DNA from: Accumulibacter sp. | Lineage (GTDB): Bacteria; Pseudomonadota; Gammaproteobacteria; Burkholderiales; Rhodocyclaceae | NCBI RefSeq assembly: GCF_036625195.1 | Contig: NZ_JAZKUG010000001.1 | Span: 2,480,001-2,544,000, forward strand | Length of the DNA stretch: 64,000 bases | Direction: 5' to 3' | Part shown: positions 8,543 to 17,175 of the stretch, piece after piece | Layout of the letters: every line of letters begins with the position of its first letter | Numbering within the stretch: position 1 is the stretch's first letter | Made by a program: the position numbers and the translations under genes | Notes under the pieces: generated by a model | The model's input: the letters and a program-made list of their open reading frames with translations, nothing else | Told to the model about the DNA's origin: nothing | Database searches by the model: none

Positions 8543-9781
8543 TCAGTCCCGGTCCGCGAGGAAGAGTTCGAGCAGCCGGTTGAGAAAGCGCCGCCCCTGT
8601 TCGGTGGGCACGATTCGCTGCCCGGTTCGTTCGAGCAGTCCGGCGCCTTCGGCCTGCAGGAGTTGCGGCTCGATGAGGTGCAGCGGCAGGGCACAGCGCG
8701 ACTCGAACAGTCGTGCGTCGAAGCCATCGACCAGGCGCAGCGCATTGAGCATGAACTCGAAGGGCAACTCGGCGGTGGCGACCGTGAGCTCTTCCTGGAC
8801 CGGTGTGCCGGCCGCGGCCTGCGCCAGATATTGCTCCGGCCGCTTCCAGCGCATCTGGCGCAGCACACGGTCGTGCAGGGTCAGCTTGCCGTGCGCACCG
8901 GCCCCGATGCCAAGATAGTCGCCGAAGTGCCAGTAGTTGAGGTTGTGCTGGCACTGGCGACCGGGATGCGCGAAGGCCGAGGTTTCGTAATGCCGGTAAC
9001 CGGCCGCCGCCAGTCTTCCTTCGATCGCATCCTGCATGTCGGCACACAGGTCGGGTTCCGGTAGGGGCGGCGGCTGGGCGGCAAAGGCGGTGTGTGCTTC
9101 GATCGTCAGTTGATAGCATGAGAGGTGGGCCGGTGCGAACGACAGTGCCGTCTCGATGTCCGCCAGTGCCTGCTCGACATCCTGTCCGGGCAGGCCGTAC
9201 ATCAGGTCGAGGTTCAGGTTGTCGAAGTGGCGAGCCGCCTCCGCGATCGCCTGGCGGGCCTGATGATCGTCGTGGATGCGGCCGAGTGCCCGCAGATGCT
9301 GCCGATTGAAGCTCTGGATGCCGAGCGACAGGCGGTTGACGCCGGCGGCGCGGAAGGCGGCAAAGCTGCCGCTTTCGATCGTTCCGGGATTCGCCTCGAG
9401 CGTGATCTCGGCGCCGGGCAGCAGCGGCAAGCGGCTGCGCAGCGCTGCCAGCAACTCTTCGACAGCCTCTCCCGAGAGCAGGCTGGGCGTCCCGCCACCG
9501 ATGAAGATGCTGTCGACGCGGCGACCCCAGACCAGCGGCAGGGCCGATTCGAGATCGGCGATCAGGGCCGCCAGGTAGTCGTCCTGCGGGATCGTCGCAG
9601 AAGCAGCCGCCGCCATCCCCGGGGGCGCCAGCGCATGCGAGTTGAAGTCGCAGTACGGGCACTTCTGCACGCACCACGGGATGTGGACGTAGAGCGAGAG
9701 CGGTGGCTGCTGGCGAAATGCCGCCCGGCTGCCACCGGCGGCGCGCAGGGGAATGAAGCCGCGCTGCAGCGTAGCGGGCAT
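8543..9781 (-). CDS. hemW: radical SAM heme chaperone HemW
   Basis: The 412-residue protein belongs to the HemW group of radical SAM proteins, formerly called oxygen-independent coproporphyrinogen oxidase-like, which binds heme and delivers it to targets. The cluster motif CxxxCxxC is at C37, C41 and C44 (CVQKCPYC), followed by the extra HemN/HemW sequence. GGGTPSLL, LEANPGT and RLSLGIQSF are also family-typical. The ATG at 9781 overlaps the rdgB stop as TGATG, which fixes the start and indicates translational coupling. It is the last gene of the leftward STPK-PP2C-rph-rdgB-hemW run. Confidence 0.95.
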   Translation of the reverse strand: MPATLQRGFIPLRAAGGSRAAFRQQPPLSLYVHIPWCVQKCPYCDFNSHALAPPGMAAAASATIPQDDYLAALIADLESALPLVWGRRVDSIFIGGGTPSLLSGEAVEELLAALRSRLPLLPGAEITLEANPGTIESGSFAAFRAAGVNRLSLGIQSFNRQHLRALGRIHDDHQARQAIAEAARHFDNLNLDLMYGLPGQDVEQALADIETALSFAPAHLSCYQLTIEAHTAFAAQPPPLPEPDLCADMQDAIEGRLAAAGYRHYETSAFAHPGRQCQHNLNYWHFGDYLGIGAGAHGKLTLHDRVLRQMRWKRPEQYLAQAAAGTPVQEELTVATAELPFEFMLNALRLVDGFDARLFESRCALPLHLIEPQLLQAEGAGLLERTGQRIVPTEQGRRFLNRLLELFLADRD

Positions 9782-10368
9782 CAGCTCCGGTCCCGCAGGC
9801 GCTCGACGAGGTGGGCCAGTGCCTGGCCGCGGTGCGACCGACGGTTCTTCTCGCCCGCTTCGAGTTCGGCGGCGGTGCGACCGAGTTCGCGCACGTAGAA
9901 CAACGGGTCGTAGCCAAAACCATCGTTGCCGCGCTCCTCGCGCAGGATCTCCCCGGCCCATTCACCTTCGGCGATGATCGGCTGCGGGTCATCGGCGTGG
10001 CGAACGAGGACGATCACCGCGACGAAGCGGGCACTGCGCTGACAGTTGTCGCCGAGTTCGGCGAGGAGTTTCCGGTTGTTGCGCGCGTCCGATCGCGGAT
10101 CGCCGGCAAAACGGGCCGAGTGGACTCCGGGAGCGCCGCCGAAGGCGTCCACACATAGTCCGGAGTCGTCGGCGAGCGCCGGCAGGCCGGTCATCCGCGC
10201 CGCATGGCGGGCCTTGGCGAGGGCATTCTCGACAAAGGTGCAGTGCGGTTCCTCGGCTTCGGCAACGCCAAGCTGCCCCTGTGGTACAAGTTCCCAGCCC
10301 AGTGGCGCGAGGATTGCGTCGAGTTCGCCGAGTTTCTTGGCGTTGTTGGAGGCAAGGACGAGTCTCAT
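9781..10368 (-). CDS. rdgB: XTP/dITP diphosphatase (RdgB/HAM1 family)
   Basis: The 195-residue enzyme hydrolyses non-canonical purine triphosphates (XTP, dITP, ITP) to monophosphates and so cleans the nucleotide pool. The family start is LVLASNNAKKLGEL. LADDSGLCVDAFGGAPGVHSARF carries the conserved acidic residues, and FGYDPLFYV is near the C-terminus. I prefer the ATG at 10368 (MRLVLASNN) over the one at 10380, as it matches the family N-terminus. It is coupled to hemW by a TGATG overlap and follows rph closely. Confidence 0.96.
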   Translation of the reverse strand: MRLVLASNNAKKLGELDAILAPLGWELVPQGQLGVAEAEEPHCTFVENALAKARHAARMTGLPALADDSGLCVDAFGGAPGVHSARFAGDPRSDARNNRKLLAELGDNCQRSARFVAVIVLVRHADDPQPIIAEGEWAGEILREERGNDGFGYDPLFYVRELGRTAAELEAGEKNRRSHRGQALAHLVERLRDRS

Positions 10369-10376
10369 GGCAGGTC

Positions 10377-11093
10377 TCACAGGCCGAGGGCAATCTTCTG
10401 GTGGGCAACAAGCTCGACGATTCCCTTTTCCGCGAGGTCGAGCAAGTGGATCAGTTCGCCGCGCGAGAAGGGTTCACCCTCGGCCGTCCCCTGCACCTCG
10501 ACCAGCCCACGCTTGCCGGTCATCACGACGTTCATGTCGGTTTCGCAGTTGGCGTCCTCGGCGTAGTCGAGATCAAGTACCGGGACGCCGCGGTAGATTC
10601 CCACCGATACGGCTGCGACGTGATCACGCAGCGGATGGGCGGTGATCCGGCCGCTGTCCAGCAAGTGCACGCAGGCGTCGTTGAGCGCCAGCCAGGCGCC
10701 GGTGATGGCTGCGCAGCGGGTACCGCCGTCGGCCTGAAGGACGTCGCAATCGAGGGTGATCTGGCGTTCGCCGAGCGCTTCCAGATCGGTCACCGCGCGC
10801 AGCGCGCGGCCCACCAGCCGCTGGATCTCCTGCGTGCGGCCACTCTGTTTGCCCTTCGCCGCCTCACGCCCGGTGCGGGTGTGGGTGGAACGGGGCAGCA
10901 TGCCGTATTCGGCCGTCACCCATCCCCGTCCACGGCCGCGCAGGAATGGTGGCACGCCGTCCTCGACGCTGGCGGTGCACAGCACTCGCGTCGCGCCCAT
11001 CTCGATCAGTACCGACCCTTCGGCGTGGCAGGTGAAGCTGCGGGCCATGCGCACCGGGCGGAGTTGCGACGGCTGGCGTTGGCTGGGACGCAT
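10377..11093 (-). CDS. rph: ribonuclease PH
   Basis: The 238-residue phosphorolytic 3'-5' exoribonuclease trims tRNA 3' ends. It carries the expected motifs: RPSQRQPSQLRPV at the start, GWVTAEYGMLPRST, GRTQEIQRLVGRALRAV, TLDCDVLQADGGTR (the catalytic region with its conserved aspartates) and VDLNVVMTGKRGLVEVQGTA-like sequence near the end. GGAG sits about 8 nt upstream of the ATG. It is followed directly by rdgB, as in many betaproteobacteria. It lies 8 bp after the PP2C gene, probably in the same transcript. Confidence 0.96.
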   Translation of the reverse strand: MRPSQRQPSQLRPVRMARSFTCHAEGSVLIEMGATRVLCTASVEDGVPPFLRGRGRGWVTAEYGMLPRSTHTRTGREAAKGKQSGRTQEIQRLVGRALRAVTDLEALGERQITLDCDVLQADGGTRCAAITGAWLALNDACVHLLDSGRITAHPLRDHVAAVSVGIYRGVPVLDLDYAEDANCETDMNVVMTGKRGLVEVQGTAEGEPFSRGELIHLLDLAEKGIVELVAHQKIALGL

Positions 11094-11101
11094 GCGAACT
11101 C

Positions 11102-12025
11102 CTATTTCGAGTACTTCTGGATGGTCGATCGGATCTCCTCGATGGCCCGTTCGATCTCGTCGTCGCTGAGGTCGGTCTTGCGGTTCGGGTGGCGCCCGAA
11201 TTCGTCCAAGCGGGTCGTCACCGTATCGCGCGGCATCGTTTTCGTCGAAACCAGTCCACTGTTGCCAAGACCGCTATCGTCGTTGTAGGTGTCGCCCCAG
11301 CGCACGGCAATGATCGAGAGGTTGTCGGCAGTCGGGCCGCCACGGGTCTCGGCCTGGTTGAGCAGCGTCGGCACCGTCCGCATCAGGTCGGCCGACTTCA
11401 GCGCAACCGCCAGCATGTCGCCCGGGAATGCGCTCCAGACACCGTCCGTGCACAAGACCAGTACGTCGCCAGCTTCGAGGGTGGCCTTGCGCGAGTACTC
11501 GATCTCTGGGGTCTGCTTGCCCCCCAGGCAGCCATAGATCTTGTTGCGTTCGGGATGGCTGATCATTTCGGCCTCGCTGATCACTCCCTGGTCGACCAGC
11601 ATGCGCACCCGCGAGTGGTCCTTGGTCTGTGCCAGAACCTTCCCGTTGCGGATCAGGTAGAGGCGCGAATCTCCCGAGTGGGCCCAGTAGGCGACGTTGT
11701 TCTGGATGATGCAGGCGACGCAGGTGGTGCGCGGCGAGTCGAGCAGGTGGTGCTTGCCGGCAAAGTCGAGAATCGCGTGATGGGCATTCTGCATTCCCTT
11801 CTGGAGAAACATGAAGGGGTCTCGGGCGCGCGGCTTGAACTCGCTCGGGAACGCCTCGGTCATCGTCTGGACGGCGATCTGTGCAGCAACCTCGCCATAA
11901 TAATGACCTCCCATGCCATCGGCGACGACCATCAGCAGGGCTTCGCGTGAATAGCAGTAGGCCAAGCGGTCCTCATTGTTGGCACGCTTGCCGGTCCGAG
12001 AATCCTGGTAGATGGTGAACTTCAT
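11102..12025 (-). CDS. PP2C-family serine/threonine protein phosphatase
   Basis: The 307-residue protein has the PP2C metal-binding motifs in order: RANNEDR (E18, D19), VVADGMGGH (D36, G37), AHSGDSRLYLIR, LCTDGVWSAF and DNLSIIAVRW. A roughly 50-residue charged tail (DLSDDEIERAIEEIRSTIQKY) follows the catalytic domain. No membrane segment is present, so it is cytosolic. The ATG at 12025 has AGGGA about 6 nt upstream and overlaps the kinase stop by 4 nt, so kinase and phosphatase are made together and probably act on the same substrates. The placement upstream of rph is familiar from betaproteobacteria. Confidence 0.93.
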   Translation of the reverse strand: MKFTIYQDSRTGKRANNEDRLAYCYSREALLMVVADGMGGHYYGEVAAQIAVQTMTEAFPSEFKPRARDPFMFLQKGMQNAHHAILDFAGKHHLLDSPRTTCVACIIQNNVAYWAHSGDSRLYLIRNGKVLAQTKDHSRVRMLVDQGVISEAEMISHPERNKIYGCLGGKQTPEIEYSRKATLEAGDVLVLCTDGVWSAFPGDMLAVALKSADLMRTVPTLLNQAETRGGPTADNLSIIAVRWGDTYNDDSGLGNSGLVSTKTMPRDTVTTRLDEFGRHPNRKTDLSDDEIERAIEEIRSTIQKYSK

Positions 12026-12999
12026 TGGTCCCTTGTCTTCTTCAGCTTGCCCACGACCTGCCGCAGGAGGCTGTCTTTCTGCCCGACGGAGGTCGACGCG
12101 GGTGCGATCACGGGCTCGGTAAGCGCCTTTTGCAGCGCGAAAACGCTTTGCGGGCGGTAGCCGTGGTTCAGGCTCAAGCACCAGTCGATCGTCTCGAGCA
12201 ACTGATCCGAATAGAGGCCCTGCCAGCGCACCATGGCGGGGACCAGGCGGTCCTTCTCCATGCGTTCGTCGGCCGGCTGCGGCGTGCTGCCCGAGATGCA
12301 GGCGTACATTGATGCGCCGACGCTGTAGATGTCACTCCACGGGCCGAGCAAGTCGCGGCGGTTGTAGTGCTCGGGCGAGGCGAAGCCGGGCGTGTACATC
12401 GGCTTCAGCATCGGCGTGTCGCAGGCGAGGGTCTGTCTGGCGGCACCAAAGTCGATCAGCACCGGCGTGTGGCTGTTGCGCATGTAGATGTTCGACGGCT
12501 TCAGGTCGAGGTGCAGCAGGCGGTGCGCGTGCACCTCGCGCAGCCCGTTGAGCATCTTGGTAAACACGTTGCGAATGAAGTTTTCCGTCACCACCGCCGG
12601 ACTCTTCTGGATCAGATCCTGCAGCGTCCGCCCGTGCTCGTACTCCATGACCATGTAGACGGTATCGTTGGCCCGGAAGAAATTCAGCACCCTGATGACA
12701 TTCGGGTGGGAAAGTGCGGCCAGCGTCCTCCCCTCCTCGAAGAAACACTTCATGCCGTAGCGGAAGGCGGGCAGATGCTCCTCCGAAATGAGCGGTGCCG
12801 TTCGTCCCTCGCTGCGTAGGGCAAGGGTGTTCGGCAGGTACTCCTTGATCGCGACACGCTTCTGGTCGCGGTCGGCAGCAACATACACGATCGAAAAACC
12901 GCCCATCGAGAGCTGACGTTCGATGCAGTACTCGTCGATCTTGAAACCGGCGGGAAGAGGTTGGTTCGCTTGTTGCGCCATCCTTGTCGGGGCTATCAT
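12022..12999 (-). CDS. Hanks-type serine/threonine protein kinase
   Basis: The 325-residue kinase shows a glycine-rich loop (LSMGGFSIVYVA, about 30-41), the ATP-binding lysine in VAIKEYL, the catalytic loop HLDLKPSNIYM (HLD instead of the usual HRD; the aspartate and lysine are kept), DFG (DFGAARQ) and an activation segment ending PGFASPEHY. No transmembrane helix or extracellular sensor domain is visible. The HLD loop lacks the arginine that typically contacts the phosphorylated activation loop, which suggests activity without that step. The start at 12999 has GGAAG upstream; the ATG at 12981 is an alternative. It overlaps the PP2C gene by ATGA. Confidence 0.93.
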   Translation of the reverse strand: MIAPTRMAQQANQPLPAGFKIDEYCIERQLSMGGFSIVYVAADRDQKRVAIKEYLPNTLALRSEGRTAPLISEEHLPAFRYGMKCFFEEGRTLAALSHPNVIRVLNFFRANDTVYMVMEYEHGRTLQDLIQKSPAVVTENFIRNVFTKMLNGLREVHAHRLLHLDLKPSNIYMRNSHTPVLIDFGAARQTLACDTPMLKPMYTPGFASPEHYNRRDLLGPWSDIYSVGASMYACISGSTPQPADERMEKDRLVPAMVRWQGLYSDQLLETIDWCLSLNHGYRPQSVFALQKALTEPVIAPASTSVGQKDSLLRQVVGKLKKTRDQ

Positions 13000-13084
13000 T
13001 CAATCTTCCGGCCATTTTCCGGGTTTTGGGGGTGTGCTGTAAAGCTGCCCACCGATCGATCACTGTTTGCACCCCAGGATTCGC

Positions 13085-13951
13085 ATGATCTACAGCATGA
13101 CTGGCTACGCCGCCAGGACCCGATCCGTCAGGGGCGGCACACTGCACTTCGAGCTGAAAAGCGTCAATTCGCGCTACCTTGATGTCATCTTTCGGGTCAG
13201 CGACGAGGTGCGTGCCGCAGAGGCGGCATTGCGCGAGTTGTTTGCCAGCCGCATCAGCCGCGGCAAGCTCGAGTGCCGTGTCAGCTTCGTCTCGGCCGCT
13301 GGTGGTGGTCCGCAGGTCGGGCTCAACAACGAGGTGCTCGAACGTCTCCGCTACCTTGAGGAAGAGGTGCGCCGCATCTTGCCGTCGGCAGTGCCACTCA
13401 GCGTGAACGACATCCTGCGCTGGCCAGGGATATTCGGTGAGGACATGGTCGACGCGGCGACTCTGGTGCCCGCGTGCCTGGCACTGGCTGCCGATGCGCT
13501 TGACGATTTCGCCGCCAGTCGCGCGCGTGAGGGAGAGAAGCTGGCGGCGGTGATCCGCGAGCGGCTGGCCCGCATGCGCCTGCTGGTACGTGAGGTGGCG
13601 CCGCGCATCCCGGCTGCGCAGGCCGCGTTCAACGACAAGCTGCGGCAGCGGCTGCTTGACGCGGTGCAGGTCGTCGACGACGAGCGAATCCGGCAGGAAG
13701 TTGCCGTCTTTGCTGCCCGCATCGACGTTGCCGAGGAACTCGCGCGACTGGCGACCCACCTCGACGAAGTCGAACGGGTCCTCGCGGCCGGCGGAGCGAC
13801 CGGCAAGCGCCTCGACTTCCTGATGCAGGAACTCAATCGCGAAGCCAATACGCTCGGCTCAAAGTCGCTGGTGGCGGAGGTGTCGCAGACGGCGATCGAG
13901 TTCAAGCTGCTGATCGAGCAGATGCGGGAACAGGTGCAGAATCTGGAGTAG
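13085..13951 (+). CDS. yicC: YicC-family endoribonuclease
   Basis: The 288-residue protein has the typical YicC start IYSMTGYA, LKSVNSRYLD and SRISRGKLEC in the N-terminal part, and the DUF1732 C-terminal region with ELARLATHLDEVERVL, KRLDFLMQELNREANTLGSKS and EFKLLIEQMREQVQNLE. YicC has been linked to stationary-phase survival and, more recently, to endoribonuclease activity. The ATG at 13085 gives the family N-terminus. In many proteobacteria gmk follows; here it does not within the window. It is divergent from the kinase gene. Confidence 0.94.
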   Translation: MIYSMTGYAARTRSVRGGTLHFELKSVNSRYLDVIFRVSDEVRAAEAALRELFASRISRGKLECRVSFVSAAGGGPQVGLNNEVLERLRYLEEEVRRILPSAVPLSVNDILRWPGIFGEDMVDAATLVPACLALAADALDDFAASRAREGEKLAAVIRERLARMRLLVREVAPRIPAAQAAFNDKLRQRLLDAVQVVDDERIRQEVAVFAARIDVAEELARLATHLDEVERVLAAGGATGKRLDFLMQELNREANTLGSKSLVAEVSQTAIEFKLLIEQMREQVQNLE

Positions 13952-14290
13952 GTTTCGACGGGGTTGCCTGAAACCCCCGTGCGGCCGGAGAGGACTTGCG
14001 GTCAAGCTGATGGACCAGATTGCAGGCGTCATTGGCGTACTCGCTGCATGCTTTGCCGGGCACAAGATGTTCAGCGTATGGCGCACCAGATCGAGCGGCG
14101 ATGGCGTACCGTGACACCGCTCCACGCGGAGGTGGAGAAGGCAGGCTGACAGTCCGCCACATGCGGCCGGCGATGCTCCGGCCACTCAACTGCAGCAAGC
14201 GTCGCTGCTACCAGCAGCGCCCGTCGCCCGGTCCTTCCTCTTGTATTCCGGCGCTGCGCGGTCCTCGGCAGCCTTGCCGAAAGCCGCAGT
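13952..14290. other. intergenic stretch after yicC
   Basis: I see no convincing gene. A GC-rich dyad (ACGGGG ... CCCCGT) lies within 30 bp of the yicC stop but has no T run. A 34-codon plus-strand frame at 14010-14114 begins MDQIAGVIGVLAACFAG and could be a tiny membrane protein, but it lacks a ribosome-binding site, so I do not annotate it as a gene. Confidence 0.5.
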
Positions 14291-16151
14291 GTGGCAGCAC
14301 AATGCGAGGCGCGCAGATCCGCAGCTTTGCCGGCGTTCGGCCGCGGTTGCTGCGCGTGCATGTGCTTCGCCGAGGACGCGGCCGACGCGGTGGCTGCTTC
14401 TCCAGCGGCTTGGAAGCGTGTGCGTGGCCCGTCCGCCGATCTGGAAAACCGAGTGCAATCTGCCGTTCTGCCCGGAAGCGAACCCTTTGCGCTGCCTTTG
14501 CAGGAGAGGCTGGCGCGTGCCCTGGCTGGCCGTCCCGCCGGTCGCGCGCCGCGCACACAGCACAGCGACGAGCGCGGCCGGCCCCGCTTCAGCAACCGGC
14601 TGTTGCTGGAGAGCAGCCCGTACCTGTTGCAGCATGCGCACAATCCGGTCAACTGGTTTCCCTGGGGCGACGAGGCCTTTGCCGAAGCGGCACGGCTCGC
14701 TCGACCGGTATTCCTGGCGATCGGTTATTCGACCTGTCACTGGTGCCATGTGAGGGAAAACGAGTCCTTCGCGGACGCGGAGATCGCCCGCTTCCTGAAC
14801 ACCCATTACGTGGCGGTCAAGGTCGATCGCGAGGAGCGGCCGGACATCGACGCGATCTATATGAGTGCCGTGCAGCAATTGACCGGTTCCGGCGGCTGGC
14901 CGATGAGCGTCTGGCCGAATGCCGCACGCGAGCCCTTCTTCGCCGGCAGCTACTTTCCGCCACGCGATGGCGAGCGTGGCGCGAGACTCGGCTTCGTCTC
15001 GCTCCTGAACGGCCTGTCGGACATCTTGAGCGATGCCAGCGGTGGTTTCCCTAGCGCAACCGACGCCGATTCGAAAGGCGTCGAGGGGCGTTTTTTCGTC
15101 TGGAGCGAGGGCGAGATCCGGCACGAACTCGCTTCCCTGGGCGAGGCGACGAGCACGCGCTTCCTCGAGCATTACGGTGTCCGTCGTGGCGGCACCTGGC
15201 AGGGAAGCACCATCCTGCACGTCCCGCAGCCTGACGAGCAGGCCTGGGCAGCGCTCGCCGGCGCCCGTGCGCGGCTGCGCGAGGTACGGGCCAGGCGTGT
15301 TCAGCCCCAGCGTGACGAGAAGGTCCTGGCTTCCTGGAATGGCCTGATGATCTCGGCGCTGGCGCAGGCGGGACGGATTCTCGATCACGCGCCCTACGTG
15401 CTGGCGGCCGCGCGAGCAGCGGAATTCGCCCTGACCCGGCTGCGTGGCGCGGGTGGGCGACTGCAGCGCTGCTACACGGACGGGCAGGCGCGCCAGAATG
15501 CGTTCCTCGACGACCACGTCTTCCTCGTCGCCGGCCTCATCGACCTGTACGAGGCGACGTTCGAGCCGCGCCACCTGCGCGAAGCGCTGCTGCTTGCCGA
15601 AGCCACCGAGGACCTGTTCGCCGATCCGGCGGGCGGCTGGTTCATGACCAGCCCACGAGCAGGAAAGCCTGATCGCACGCGAGAAGCCTGCCTACGATGG
15701 CGCCGAGCCATCCGGCACATCGGTTGCCCTGATGAACGTGCTGCGCCTGGCCGTCTTCACCGCCGACGAGAATTGGCGGCAGCTTGCCGACCATGCGCTG
15801 TCCGCCCATGCGGCGGCACTTGCGGAGCGGCCGTTCAGCATGAGCGAGGCGCTGCTCGCGATCGAGTTCCGCGCCTCCACGGCCCTCGAGATCGTGCTCG
15901 TCTGGCCTGATGGTGCCGCCGCCGCTGCGGCCCCCTTGCTCGATGTCGTGCGCCGGAGCCTCCTGCCGGCGCACGTGCTTGCCGGTGGCGCCGAGTCGGT
16001 GATCGATTCGCTCGCGGGCAGTGTTCCTTTCGTTCGCGGCAAGCGCGCCCAAGCGGGTCTGCCGACGGCGTATGTCTGCCAGCACGGCCGCTGCGATCTG
16101 CCACTCACCGATGCCGCGGCGCTGGCCGCGCTGTTCGGACGGATTGCCTGA
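14291..16151 (+). pseudogene. thioredoxin-domain protein (YyaL/DUF255 type), frameshifted and internally deleted
   Basis: The N-terminal half is clearly of the YyaL/SSP411 family: RFSNRLLLESSPYLLQHAHN, then a thioredoxin-like domain with CHWC (GYSTCHWCHV), then DREERPDID and GGWPMSVW. Two lesions are visible. Near 15010-15060 the sequence jumps from the end of the thioredoxin part (LGFVSLLNGLSDI) to GGFPSATDADSKGVEGRFF, so I estimate that 150 or more residues of the usual middle are missing. Near 15655 an extra base moves the frame: GWFMTSP is followed by HEQESLIAREK only in the next frame, which then runs to the stop at 16151 through ALMNVLRLAVF and CQHGRC. The true start is uncertain. A sequencing error could explain the frameshift but not the deletion. 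Confidence 0.8.
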
Positions 16152-16158
16152 TCCGGCC

Positions 16159-16824
16159 ATGTCGGCGGTGACACCGGATCGGCCGTCAGTGACCGCGCCG
16201 AGAGCCTCGGAAGAGCAACCCGTGCGCTGCTTCTGGTGCCAGCAATCGGCGCTCTTGATCGACTACCACGACCACGAATGGGGCCAGCCGGTGACCGACG
16301 ACTGCCGGCTGTTCGAGAAGATCTGCCTCGAGGGTTTCCAGTCCGGCCTGAGCTGGTTGACGATACTCAGGAAGCGCGAGTCCTTCCGCCGGGCCTTTGC
16401 CGGTTTCGACCCCCGGGTTGTGGCGGCTTTCGGCGAGTCCGAGGTGCAGCGACTGCTGCTCGACGAGACGATCGTTCGCCATCGCGGCAAGATTCTGGCG
16501 GCGATCAACAATGCCAGGCGGGCGCTGGCGCTGCAGGAGCGGTTTGGCAGCCTGTCGGCGTACTTCTGGCGCTTCGAGGTCGACGTCGCCGGCAGGCCGC
16601 CGGTACCGACCCGCGAATACCTGCAGACGCTCAGTCAGTGCCCGGAGTCGGTGGCGCTTGCCAGAGATCTGCGGCAGAAGGGCTGGACCTTCGTTGGGCC
16701 GACCACCGTGTACGCCTTCATGCAGGCGATGGGCCTGGTGAACGATCACCAGAACGATTGTCATGTCGGCCAAGCGCTGCGCGCGTCGCGCCAAGCAAGG
16801 CAGCCACCATGCGTGGGGCCCTGA
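16159..16824 (+). CDS. tag: DNA-3-methyladenine glycosylase I
   Basis: The 221-residue base-excision-repair glycosylase removes 3-methyladenine from alkylated DNA. It has the Tag layout: a Cys-containing start (RCFWC), YHDHEWG, FEKICLEGFQSGLSWLTILRKRESF, RHRGKI, KGWTFVGPTTVYAFMQA and VNDHQNDC. The Cys and His residues at both ends match the zinc-snap ligands of E. coli Tag. The ATG at 16159 leaves a short N-terminal extension. It starts 8 bp after the damaged thioredoxin-domain gene. It is the last chromosomal gene before the island. Confidence 0.95.
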   Translation: MSAVTPDRPSVTAPRASEEQPVRCFWCQQSALLIDYHDHEWGQPVTDDCRLFEKICLEGFQSGLSWLTILRKRESFRRAFAGFDPRVVAAFGESEVQRLLLDETIVRHRGKILAAINNARRALALQERFGSLSAYFWRFEVDVAGRPPVPTREYLQTLSQCPESVALARDLRQKGWTFVGPTTVYAFMQAMGLVNDHQNDCHVGQALRASRQARQPPCVGP

Positions 16825-16914
16825 GCGAGGAGAGCCAAGTGGCCCCGCTCCGCACAGGCCTCGACTGCGTCAGATATGGGTGCATGGAGGCCGTACGCGG
16901 GGACGAGAAAACCA

Positions 16915-16929
16915 CAACCTGATCGGTTG
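16915..16929 (-). terminator. possible original terminator of the tRNA-Ala transcript
   Basis: On the minus strand a 5-bp stem (CAACC / GGTTG, loop GATCA) is followed by TGGTTTTC. It lies just outside the left attachment repeat. Before island integration it would have sat directly downstream of the tRNA-Ala gene. The stem is short, so the call is tentative. Confidence 0.3.
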
Positions 16930-16952
16930 ACCAGACGTGCGTGCCTACGTTA

Positions 16953-16999
16953 CTTGGTGGAGACAGGCGGGATCGAACCGCCGACCTTCTGATTGCGAA
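16953..16999. repeat. attL: 47-bp direct repeat, 3' part of tRNA-Ala
   Basis: These 47 bp are identical to 50187-50233, which cover the CCA end, acceptor 3' strand, T arm and variable region up to the anticodon loop of the intact tRNA-Ala. The identity stops abruptly on both sides. An integrase starts 177 bp inside. This is the standard footprint of site-specific integration at a tRNA 3' end and marks the left border of the island. Confidence 0.95.
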
Positions 17000-17120
17000 T
17001 CTGAACTTTTAGGCGTTTTTTGACGTTGAAGGGTATGCGCGAACTGTAGTCACAACAAGTTAAAACAATCACTTGCGTAAAACAGGCATTGCTTGATGTT
17101 GAACCGGGTTGCTGTAAAAT

Positions 17121-17138
17121 GGCTACATGGTGGCTACA
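17121..17138. repeat. left copy of an 18-bp terminal repeat (integrase arm-type site candidate)
   Basis: GGCTACATGGTGGCTACA occurs here and, in the same orientation, at 50115-50132 near the other end of the island. It is itself built of two GGCTACA units, and an inverted copy of the unit (TGTAGCC) lies at about 17150. Its position between attL and the integrase start suggests an Int arm-binding or excisionase site, which may also regulate int. Confidence 0.6.
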
Positions 17139-17175
17139 CGGAATCGCCCATGTAGCCAAACCCGGAGACGATGAC

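Noticed and set aside
7095..9992. Very long minus-strand open frame across the TonB, ankyrin and hemW genes
   Set aside because: It overlaps three well-supported genes, has a low-complexity Arg/Ala/Pro product, and is typical of a GC-rich antisense frame.
16915..17120. CRISPR-like or second tRNA gene near the left island border
   Set aside because: Only the 3' part of tRNA-Ala is present; the D arm and anticodon stem are missing, so it is an attachment repeat and not a gene.
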